Shown here piece after piece: positions 57,395 to 64,000 of a DNA stretch of 64,000 bases. Below the pieces are notes generated by a model. It saw nothing but the letters and a program-made list of their open reading frames with translations. It was not told the origin of the DNA and searched no databases. The first letter of the stretch is position 1, and every line of letters begins with the position of its first letter. Made by a program: the position numbers and the translations under genes. Source of the stretch: Halogranum rubrum (GTDB lineage Archaea; Halobacteriota; Halobacteria; Halobacteriales; Haloferacaceae); NCBI RefSeq assembly GCF_900114455.1, contig NZ_FOTC01000005.1, positions 62,001-126,000 of the forward strand, in the 5' to 3' direction.

Positions 57395-58534
57395 ATGAAA
57401 CGACGAGTCTTCCTCCGCTCCGCAGGTGTCGGCGCGACTGCACTCGTTGCAGGGTGTACGACACAGCAGGCGGACGGCGGAGCAGGGAGTGAGACGAGTG
57501 AATCGTCGACGACGGGCGGCGACGGTTCCACCGGAACGACGACGGGAACGACGGAGTCGTCGAGCGAGACGCTCAGAGTCGCCACCTACAGCGCCTTCGT
57601 CGACGCGCCGAGTTCGAGTCCCGGGCCGTGGCTGAAAGAACAGTTCGAGTCGGAGTTCGACACGACAATCGAGTGGCAGACGCCCGAGAACGAACTCAAC
57701 TACTTCATCGAGCGTCAGTTGCAAGGCGTCGACCCGGGCGCGGACCTCTACGTCGGCCTCGACACGAACATGCTCATCCGACTCGACGAGAAACTGAACG
57801 ACCCGCTGTTCGCCCCCGTCGAGTCGGGTGCGCTCTCGAATCGCGGCGACGTGAAGGAGTCACTGGAGTTCGACCCGCAGAACCGAGCGGTTCCGTACGA
57901 CACGGGCTACATCTCGCTCGTCTACGACGAGACCCAGTCCACTGCACCCGAGACGTTCGACGGCCTCTTGGACCCCGAGTTCGAGGGCGATCTCATCACG
58001 CAGAATCCGACGTCGAGTGCGACGGGAAAGGCGTTTCTCCTCCACACCATCAAGGCGAAAGGTGAAGACGGCTATCTCGACTACTGGCAGAGGCTGAAAG
58101 ACAACGGCGTGCGCGTCCTGGGAACGTGGGAGGACTCCTACACCGCCTACTCGAACGGTGAGGCACCGATGGTCGTCTCCTACTCGACAGACCAGGTGTA
58201 CGCCAACGCCGACGGCGCAGACCTGCGCAAACACCAGATTCGCTTCCTGAACGGACAGGGGTACGCGAATCCCGAGGGGATGGCCCGCTTCGCCGACACC
58301 GAGAACGTGGAGACGGCGAACCGGTTCATGGACTTCCTCCTCCGTCCGGAAGTGCAGGCCGAAATCGCCGTCCGCAACGTACAGTTCCCGGCGACGACGA
58401 CGGCCGAGTTGCCAGAAGAGTTCGCAAAGTACGCCCGCGAACCCGAGGAAGCCGTCACCTTCTCCTACGAGGAACTGAAGGGGAACCTCAGTGAGTGGAC
58501 CGACGCGTGGGCGAGACAGTTCGCGAGCAAGTGA
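57395..58534 (+). CDS. thiB: Thiamine ABC transporter binding lipoprotein
   Basis: 379 residues. MKRRVFLRSAGVGATALVAGC gives a twin-arginine-like motif and lipobox (Cys21). A Gly/Ser/Thr linker (about 25-58) precedes the binding domain with LRVATYSAFVDAP and GADLYVGLDTNMLIRLDEKL, resembling TbpA/ThiB. Captures thiamine or its phosphates outside the cell. First gene of thiB-thiP-thiQ. Iron-binding relatives are the main alternative, but the sequence pattern favours thiamine. Confidence 0.87.
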   Translation: MKRRVFLRSAGVGATALVAGCTTQQADGGAGSETSESSTTGGDGSTGTTTGTTESSSETLRVATYSAFVDAPSSSPGPWLKEQFESEFDTTIEWQTPENELNYFIERQLQGVDPGADLYVGLDTNMLIRLDEKLNDPLFAPVESGALSNRGDVKESLEFDPQNRAVPYDTGYISLVYDETQSTAPETFDGLLDPEFEGDLITQNPTSSATGKAFLLHTIKAKGEDGYLDYWQRLKDNGVRVLGTWEDSYTAYSNGEAPMVVSYSTDQVYANADGADLRKHQIRFLNGQGYANPEGMARFADTENVETANRFMDFLLRPEVQAEIAVRNVQFPATTTAELPEEFAKYAREPEEAVTFSYEELKGNLSEWTDAWARQFASK

Positions 58535-58580
58535 CGGTGAGCGTTCGTCTCGCACGTCTCGTGAGTCTCGTGAGTCTCGC

Positions 58581-60329
58581 GTGACGGCGTCCGGTCGCCG
58601 ACTGTCGGGGACACTCGACCGACTCGAACGACGGGCCCTCGTCCTCGTCGCCGCAGCGACGGCGCTCGCACTCCTCGTCCTCTTCTACTACCCCGTCGCG
58701 ACGGTGTTCGTCGAGGCGGTCACCGTCGACGGCGCGCTGTCGACGGACCCTATCGCCGAGGTGCTCACGGACCGGTTCTACCTCGTCGACATCTTCTGGT
58801 TCACGGCGAAGCAAGCCGCGCTGTCGACCCTCGCCAGCGTCGCACTCGGCCTGCCGGGCGCGTGGATTCTCGCCCGCTTCGACTTTCCCGGCCGCGAGAC
58901 ACTCCGGTCGCTGACCATCCTCCCGTTCGTCCTCCCCTCTATCATGGTCGCCATCGGGTTCGTCGCCATGTTCGGCCAGAACGGGACGCTGAATCAGGTG
59001 CTCTCGTTCGTCGGCCTCGGCCCCGTGAGCCTGCTCTACACGCTCGAAGCCATCGTCCTCGCCCACGCCTTCTACAACGCACCGCTCGTGACGCGCATCA
59101 CGACAGCGGCGTGGGAGAGCGTCGACGCCCGAACCGTCGAGACGGCCCGAAGCCTCGGCGCGAATCCGACGAGAGCGTTTCTGGACGTCGTCGTCCCGCA
59201 ACTGTTACCCGCCGTCCTCGTCGGTGCGACGCTCACCTTCGTCTTCACCTTCGCCTCGTTTCCCATCGTGCTCGCACTCGGCGGGTTCCAGTTGGCGACG
59301 GTCGAAGTCTGGATATACAAACTCGTCGGCGAGTTGGAGTACGCCGAGGCGGCCGCCCTCGCCGTCGTCGAGACGGCTCTCTCGCTCGTGCTGACCTACG
59401 CGTACCTCCAGTACGAGGGGAGACAGCGAGGGGCCGGACAGGGCGCCCATCCGCAACCGCGACACTCGTTGCTTCCGGCGTTCTCGTCGCTCGGTCCGGA
59501 CCGCTCGTCGGTCGAGTCGGTACTGACGCGACTCGCCGTCCTCGGCTACGGCGTCGTCGTCGCGGTGGTCTTCCTCGGTCCCATCGTCAGCATGATACTG
59601 GCGAGCGTGACGGGGCCAGAGGGTGAACTGACGCTCCGACACTACGAGTTCCTCCTCCAGCGGCAGGCGACGGGGGCGAGCTATCAGGTGAAACCGCTCC
59701 CGGCCATCCAGAACTCGCTACTCTACGCACTCGGGACGCTCCTGGTCGCGCTCCCGATGGGCGTCGTGATGGCCGTGCTGACGACGCGGCGGTTCCGCGG
59801 GCGGAAGGTCATCGACGCGCTGGCGATGGCGCCGCTCGCCGTGAGCGGTATCGTCGTCGGCCTCGGCATGTTGCGAGGACTCGTCTTCGGAATCCGCATC
59901 GGCGACACGCGCGTGCAAGTCGTCGGCACCGTCGCCATCGTCGCCGCCCACGCGGTGGCGGCGTACCCGTTCGTCACGCGAAACGTCGCGCCGCTCCTCG
60001 GCACGTTGGACTCCCGATTCGTGGAGTCGGCGCGGAGTCTCGGCGCGAGTCGGTTTCGGGCACTGCTCGACGTGGAGTTACCTCTCGTGTGGGCGGGCGT
60101 CGTCGCCGGTGCGGCGTTCGCCTTCGCCATCAGCATCGGCGAGTTCGATGCGACAGTTATCTTGGCCTCCGGGTCGGGCAGTTACACGATGCCCGTCGCC
60201 GTCGAACGCTTCCTCGGTCGCCGTCTCGGTCCAGCGACGGCGATGGGATGCGTGCTTCTCGTCGTGACGAGTCTGAGTTTCGTCGTCATCGAGCGCTATG
60301 GCGGTCAGTGGGGTGGTGACGATGTCTGA
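58581..60329 (+). CDS. thiP: Thiamine ABC transporter fused permease
   Basis: 582 residues from GTG 58581; GTG 58491 is an alternative that would overlap thiB by 44 bp and add Ser/Arg-rich repeats. About twelve membrane segments in two halves. Each half ends with a permease EAA-like loop: ARSLGANPTRAFLDVVVPQL and ARSLGASRFRALLDVELPLV. This internal duplication is characteristic of ThiP/FbpB-type permeases. It overlaps thiQ by 8 bp. Confidence 0.88.
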   Translation: MTASGRRLSGTLDRLERRALVLVAAATALALLVLFYYPVATVFVEAVTVDGALSTDPIAEVLTDRFYLVDIFWFTAKQAALSTLASVALGLPGAWILARFDFPGRETLRSLTILPFVLPSIMVAIGFVAMFGQNGTLNQVLSFVGLGPVSLLYTLEAIVLAHAFYNAPLVTRITTAAWESVDARTVETARSLGANPTRAFLDVVVPQLLPAVLVGATLTFVFTFASFPIVLALGGFQLATVEVWIYKLVGELEYAEAAALAVVETALSLVLTYAYLQYEGRQRGAGQGAHPQPRHSLLPAFSSLGPDRSSVESVLTRLAVLGYGVVVAVVFLGPIVSMILASVTGPEGELTLRHYEFLLQRQATGASYQVKPLPAIQNSLLYALGTLLVALPMGVVMAVLTTRRFRGRKVIDALAMAPLAVSGIVVGLGMLRGLVFGIRIGDTRVQVVGTVAIVAAHAVAAYPFVTRNVAPLLGTLDSRFVESARSLGASRFRALLDVELPLVWAGVVAGAAFAFAISIGEFDATVILASGSGSYTMPVAVERFLGRRLGPATAMGCVLLVVTSLSFVVIERYGGQWGGDDV

Positions 60330-61380
60330 GATACACCTCGACTCGGTGTCGAAGCGCTACGGCGAGACGACGGCGCTGGTCGACGTGGACCTCGACGTCG
60401 CCGACGGCGATTTCTTCACGCTCGTCGGCCCCTCGGGGTGTGGAAAGACCACGACGCTCCGCCTCGTCGCCGGATTCGAGTCGCCGACAGATGGTCGAGT
60501 TCGGTTCGACGACGAAGAGATGGCGAAGGTTCCACCCGAAGCGAGGGGGGTCGGCGTCGTGTTCCAGAACTACGCGCTCTTCCCGCACATGAGCGTCGCC
60601 GAGAACGTCGGCTACGGTCTGCGCTTCACCGACCCGCCCGAGGGCGAGTCGAGGTCCGAACGCGTCGACCAGTTGCTCGACCTCGTCGACCTCGGCGGGA
60701 TGGGCGACAGAGAGCCGAATCAGTTGTCCGGGGGCCAACAGCAGCGAGTGGCGTTGGCGCGGGCGCTCGCGCCCAGTCCGCGACTCCTCCTCCTCGACGA
60801 ACCGATGAGCGCGCTCGACGCCCAGTTACGCGAGCGACTCCGGATGCAAATCAAGGAGATTCAGTCGGAACTCGACATCACGACGCTCTACGTCACCCAC
60901 GACCAGGAGGAGGCGCTCGCCGTCTCCGACCGCGTCGCAGTCATGCGCGATGGGCGAGTCGAACAGGTCGGCACGCCGCGCGACATCTATCGTCGACCCG
61001 AGACGCGTTTCGTCGCCGAATTCGTCGGCGACAACAACCTCTTCGAAGGAACGATGCGCGAATTGTCAGTTTCTGCAGACGAAACGAAGGGGTATCTCGT
61101 CGACGTCGATAGTGAAGAGTTTCGGGTCGCAGGCGACGGGCGAAGTGAGGGCCTCGCCGTCGGCGACACGGTGACGTTCTGCGTCCGCCCCGAACAGTTG
61201 AGAGTCGGCGACGGCGAGAACCGCTTCACCGCGACCGTCGAAGGGTCGGAGTTCCTCGGCGAGACGACGCGAGTCCACCTCGACTGGAAGGGGCGGTCGG
61301 TGACACTACGAACGACGGACGTGCCGTCGGGAGCAGTCGAGTTAGGCTTCGACGCCGACGACGCGTGGCGAGTGTCGTAG
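60322..61380 (+). CDS. thiQ: Thiamine ABC transporter ATPase
   Basis: 352 residues from ATG 60322. Walker A GPSGCGKTT (36-44), signature LSGGQQQRVALARAL (from 135), Walker B LLLLDEPMSALD (155-166), H-loop TLYVTHDQEEAL, and a C-terminal TOBE domain (about 280-350), longer than E. coli ThiQ and closer to the PotA/FbpC type. Energises uptake by thiB-thiP. The stop region contains a short duplication TGTCGTAG. Confidence 0.9.
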   Translation: MSEIHLDSVSKRYGETTALVDVDLDVADGDFFTLVGPSGCGKTTTLRLVAGFESPTDGRVRFDDEEMAKVPPEARGVGVVFQNYALFPHMSVAENVGYGLRFTDPPEGESRSERVDQLLDLVDLGGMGDREPNQLSGGQQQRVALARALAPSPRLLLLDEPMSALDAQLRERLRMQIKEIQSELDITTLYVTHDQEEALAVSDRVAVMRDGRVEQVGTPRDIYRRPETRFVAEFVGDNNLFEGTMRELSVSADETKGYLVDVDSEEFRVAGDGRSEGLAVGDTVTFCVRPEQLRVGDGENRFTATVEGSEFLGETTRVHLDWKGRSVTLRTTDVPSGAVELGFDADDAWRVS

Positions 61381-61435
61381 TGTCGTAGCGTCAAGTTCGG
61401 TGGAGAAAAGGGCGATTGCTGGCGACTACGGACGG

Positions 61436-62125
61436 CTACGGTGCCACGCCGACGGTCAGAAGCGTCCCGAACGTCCGATAGCGTTCGACCATCGCCTCGC
61501 GCGTCTCCCAGTCGTCGGTCGGGAACTCGGCGGCGGGCGGGATGTCGATGTCGCGGTCCGAGATGTTGTCCTGTTCGGCGACGTGGAGGCCGGCCTCGCG
61601 GAACCCAGTCCGGTACTCCTCGGCCGACCAGCGGGTCATCTCGACTTCGATGTGCTCTTGCCACTCGTGGGAGTGGGTGTTCTCCTCGTAGTAGTTGACT
61701 GCGCAGAAGAACGTGCCGCCCGGTTTGAGGACACGAGCGATTTCTTCGAGGGTGTGGTGTGGGTCTGCGGCGTAGTAGAACGCCTCCATCGACCAGACGT
61801 GGTCGACGCTGTCGTCGGCGAACGGGAGTTCGTCGAAGTCGCCGACGAGGAAACCGACGTCGTCGGAGTCTGCTTCGTCGGTGTAGCGACGGGCGTTCTG
61901 CGCCATCTCGGGAGAGCCATCGAGACCGTAACCACGGCCAGCGTCTTTCGTGTCGTGAAGCGCGCGGAGCGCGTAGCCGCTGCCGGTTCCGAGGTCCAAG
62001 ATGACGTCGCCGGATTCGACCGGCATCCGGGCCAGTGCGTGCTTTGCGGTGTGCCAGTGGCGGTCCTCCATCCCTCTGTCGCGGCCGTCGGCCGCCCAGG
62101 CGTCGAACTCGTCGCGAACACTCAT
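61436..62125 (-). CDS. SAM-dependent methyltransferase (class I)
   Basis: 229 residues from ATG 62125. Motif I LDLGTGSGYALRALHD, motif II region GDFDELPFADDSVDHVWSMEAFYY and motif III LEEIARVLKPGG are of the UbiE/methyltransferase-11 type. The C-terminus HIEVEMTRWSAEEYRTGFREAG is substrate-binding-like. Substrate unknown. A longer frame upstream reads through the purine-rich tract and gives Ser/Leu repeats, so it is rejected. Confidence 0.9.
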   Translation of the reverse strand: MSVRDEFDAWAADGRDRGMEDRHWHTAKHALARMPVESGDVILDLGTGSGYALRALHDTKDAGRGYGLDGSPEMAQNARRYTDEADSDDVGFLVGDFDELPFADDSVDHVWSMEAFYYAADPHHTLEEIARVLKPGGTFFCAVNYYEENTHSHEWQEHIEVEMTRWSAEEYRTGFREAGLHVAEQDNISDRDIDIPPAAEFPTDDWETREAMVERYRTFGTLLTVGVAP

Positions 62126-62159
62126 ACCGGAGGGTCGGTCGCGTCCGGTAAAACGGGTT

Positions 62160-62270
62160 CGGAGCAGAGAGAGTAGAAAAATAGGGAGCAGAGAGTAGGA
62201 GGGCAGAGAGTAGAAGCGCAGGGAGCGGAGAGTAAGAGAACGAAGAGAACAGAGAGACGGAGACGACGGC
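62160..62270. repeat. Homopurine tract with degenerate GCAGAGAGTAG repeats
   Basis: About 110 bp of the plus strand is nearly all purine, with four diverged copies of a unit like GGGAGCAGAGAGTAG. It occupies the divergent region between the methyltransferase and the DUF2391-like gene, upstream of both predicted TATA-like boxes. Confidence 0.8.
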
Positions 62271-62312
62271 AGTGCCGAACGTCTTTTCACCGACACCGCT
62301 CCTACTGCCTGC

Positions 62313-62762
62313 ATGGTCCGTGTCGGCAGACATCGTCGGTTCAAACTCGCAGACACTGCCCAGCAGGTCGTCGGAGGGTTCCTCCTCGCCGGCCCGTTCG
62401 TCGTCACCGACGAGGTGTGGGCGCTCGCTGTGGGGATGGAGTGGTACCAAGCCGTCTTGACTGCGGCAATCGTCCTCGCCATCGGCTACGGCACGCTCTA
62501 CAAGGCCGACGACGACCGAGACCCGGACCGCGAAGTCGAGTTCGGAGGGATTCCGGTGCGGTTCATCTCACTAATCCTCGTCTCCTACCTCTCGGTGCTC
62601 ATCCTCGCACTCTCGTTCGACGCACCCGCGACGCTCATCCCGAACCACATGGACCCGGTCGACATCACCCTCCAGACCGAGGTGTTCGTCACGCTGAAGG
62701 CGATGAGCATCGGGTCGGTGTTCAGCGTCATCGGCGCGGCCACCGCCGACAGCGTGTTCTGA
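62313..62762 (+). CDS. DUF2391-like membrane protein
   Basis: 149 residues. GGFLLAGPFVVTDEVW opens a four-helix membrane protein (about 18-38, 45-65, 82-102 and 120-145), with a charged loop DDDRDPDREVEFGG in the middle, as in the DUF2391/TIGR02587 family. Function unknown. GTCTTTTCAC about 25 bp upstream is TATA-like. Confidence 0.78.
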   Translation: MVRVGRHRRFKLADTAQQVVGGFLLAGPFVVTDEVWALAVGMEWYQAVLTAAIVLAIGYGTLYKADDDRDPDREVEFGGIPVRFISLILVSYLSVLILALSFDAPATLIPNHMDPVDITLQTEVFVTLKAMSIGSVFSVIGAATADSVF

Positions 62763-62866
62763 CGGTTGTGTATTCTGTTTGTCACTCTCAGAAAGACCGA
62801 AGCTATCGACCTCTGACCCGAGGTGTCAGCCCGCATCGTTAAGTCGGTTCGGGTGATGTGTCGGGT

Positions 62867-63451
62867 ATGGAATACAGCCTCGCCATCGAGAACGCCCCAG
62901 AGACCATCCCGGGAGGGACTTCTCTCCTTCTCTTGCACCCAAGCATCGGCGAGACCGACCGTATCGATACCGACTTCTTCAAAACCGACACCGACGCCTT
63001 CTTCGTCATCTCCACGCGGACGACGGCGCGTGAGGTCGAACAGAAACTGGACTACTACGACGTCGACGAGTCACGAGCAGTCATTCTCGACACGCTCTCG
63101 GTCGAACGGGGTTACTCCCGTCGCAGTTCGCCGAACGTTCACTACGTCTCCTCACCCGACGATTTCGACGGTATCGTCACGCAGACGGAGGACTTCTTAC
63201 AGAGTCACGAGGGGAAACGACGCGTCAGCGTCGACTCCGTCACCGAGATGGCCTACTACGCCGACGTCGACCGCGCGTACGACGCGACGAAGCAACTCAT
63301 CGAACTGTTGAAAGAGAACGACGCCGTCGGTCTGTTCCACCTCTCGAACGAGGTCCACGAGGACGACACGGTCGACCGCTTCCGCGAACTCTTCGACGGC
63401 GTCGTGACGCTCGACGACGACGGTGCGGTCACCTACGACGACCAGCGGTAG
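62867..63451 (+). CDS. Haloarchaeal RecA/KaiC-like protein without intact Walker A
   Basis: 194 residues from ATG 62867 (a GTG three codons earlier is possible). IPGGTSLLLLHPSIGETDRIDTDFF opens the protein where KaiC-type proteins have a Walker A loop; here GK(S/T) is absent. The later part (ATKQLIELLKENDAVGLFHLSNEVH, read in parts) resembles strands of that fold. Tentatively a DUF7090-type protein; possibly a signalling scaffold. No enzymatic residues are obvious. Confidence 0.7.
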   Translation: MEYSLAIENAPETIPGGTSLLLLHPSIGETDRIDTDFFKTDTDAFFVISTRTTAREVEQKLDYYDVDESRAVILDTLSVERGYSRRSSPNVHYVSSPDDFDGIVTQTEDFLQSHEGKRRVSVDSVTEMAYYADVDRAYDATKQLIELLKENDAVGLFHLSNEVHEDDTVDRFRELFDGVVTLDDDGAVTYDDQR

Positions 63452-63455
63452 CGAA

Positions 63456-63505
63456 AACGAACACGAGAACGAGAACGAATACGAGAGCGAGAACGACAGT
63501 GGGCA
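63456..63505. repeat. 6-bp tandem repeats (GAGAAC-like) after a stop codon
   Basis: About eight degenerate copies of CGAGAA/GAGAAC occupy the gap between the convergent genes ending at 63451 and 63539. Confidence 0.7.
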
Positions 63506-63538
63506 ACTGACCACGCCAGTCGGACGTCGACCGGTCGT

Positions 63539-64000
63539 TCACTCCTCGACGAGTTGTGCGAACGTCTTCTCTGCCCACTGAACCGCGTAGTCGGGACCGT
63601 ACTCGACGTACGCTTCCGTGTCCAGTGCAGCGAACGGAGCGGGCAAGTCGAGGTCGTGTTTGACCGCCGAGCAAGCGAACTCCGTCGCCGCCGGGAACTC
63701 TGTCTGTCCCGTCGCGACGGCACTCGGAAGGTCGGTCAGTCGTCCTTCGAGTCGTTCACCGGCATCGACCCACGCCTCGTGGAGTCGGGGCGCGTCGTCG
63801 GCCCACGTTCGGAACACCGCTCGTGTCTGGAGGCCGATCCACGCCTCGTAGAGTGCGGCAGCAATCTGATAAACGTCTGCGGGGCCGAGCGGTATCGCTC
63901 GGTCGAGGTCACGGTAGCGCTCGCCGAAGAAGGGGAGGAAGTGTTCGGGAACGTCGAGACCGAGTTGGACGAACGCCTCGGCGAACAGAAAGTCGAGAAA
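63539..64000 (-). CDS. Helical protein, N-terminus beyond window
   Basis: The frame is open from the window edge to a stop at 63539, giving the last 153 residues. It begins FLDFLFAEAF and ends TFAQLVEE. The sequence is helical, with aromatic residues (WADDAPRLHEAWVDAGERL, WAEKTFAQL). An internal GTG at 63817 is not a likely start because similarity of composition continues upstream. No family recognised. Confidence 0.7.
   Translation of the reverse strand, partial: FLDFLFAEAFVQLGLDVPEHFLPFFGERYRDLDRAIPLGPADVYQIAAALYEAWIGLQTRAVFRTWADDAPRLHEAWVDAGERLEGRLTDLPSAVATGQTEFPAATEFACSAVKHDLDLPAPFAALDTEAYVEYGPDYAVQWAEKTFAQLVEE

Overview
This 64 kb window is almost certainly chromosomal DNA from a haloarchaeon, probably of the Haloferax/Halogeometricum kind. 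The DNA is GC-rich and the predicted proteins are acidic. Many genes have an archaeal TATA-like box 25-33 bp before the start codon, with no ribosome-binding site, which fits leaderless transcripts. Exported proteins carry twin-arginine and lipobox signals, and the tRNA gene does not encode CCA. I support 62 protein genes (two cut by the window edges) and one tRNA-Gln. I saw no rRNA, CRISPR array, complete insertion sequence, prophage or Orc1/Cdc6 gene.

Layout. 0-4 kb: ArsA-type ATPase, CobW-type metal GTPase with a His-rich loop, SRPBCC protein, small membrane protein and upp. 4-7.2 kb: a likely exopolysaccharide locus (membrane GT2 synthase, zinc-ribbon protein, divergent Tat-exported GH26-like hydrolase). 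7.4-9.5 kb: S9 peptidase. 9.8-14.3 kb: TAXI-type TRAP operon with a DUF1850 gene between the binding protein and the fused permease. 14.3-20 kb: YigZ/IMPACT protein, membrane proteins, an ACT-domain regulator, and hisB and hisA separated by an opposite-strand 56-residue membrane protein. 20-24 kb: metY-metX-metY. 24-29 kb: NAD+-dependent ligA between two genes for exported or membrane proteins. 29-34 kb: ABC-2 exporter, DUF5694-like protein and a cytosolic PAS chemotaxis transducer. 34-39.4 kb: uvrC, two paralogous tiny membrane proteins, a CPBP protease, mdh and an autoantigen-p27-like zinc-ribbon protein. 39.5-47.2 kb: hef, a 40-residue small ORF, an 80-bp foldback element, an odd three-cysteine ferredoxin, a YihY/BrkB membrane protein, hel308-cgi121 and tRNA-Gln(CUG). 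47.3-54 kb: purO, phosphoesterase, aspartate kinase, old-yellow-enzyme-family oxidoreductase, rubrerythrin-like protein and a SpoIIM-like membrane protein. 54-61.4 kb: head-to-head rhodaneses, an AI-2E-family permease and a probable thiamine ABC transporter (thiB-thiP-thiQ). 61.4-64 kb: methyltransferase, DUF2391-like membrane protein, a haloarchaeal unknown and a truncated unknown.

How genes fit together. Aspartate-family synthesis is represented by aspartate kinase, metX, two metY genes and a COG2061-type ACT regulator, scattered over 33 kb. DNA repair and fork maintenance are represented by ligA, uvrC, hef and hel308. Two transporter operons (TRAP and thiamine ABC) are complete.

The most unusual signals are noncoding: the 80-bp foldback element beside the ferredoxin stop codon (42381-42460), repeated 6-9 bp tandem repeats at gene 3' ends (mostly 54-63.5 kb), a string of triloop hairpins (51.7-51.8 kb), a homopurine tract in a divergent promoter region (62.16-62.27 kb), and a palindrome over the TATA box of the 56-residue gene between hisB and hisA. 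Function calls rest on motifs and family knowledge; no database search was run.
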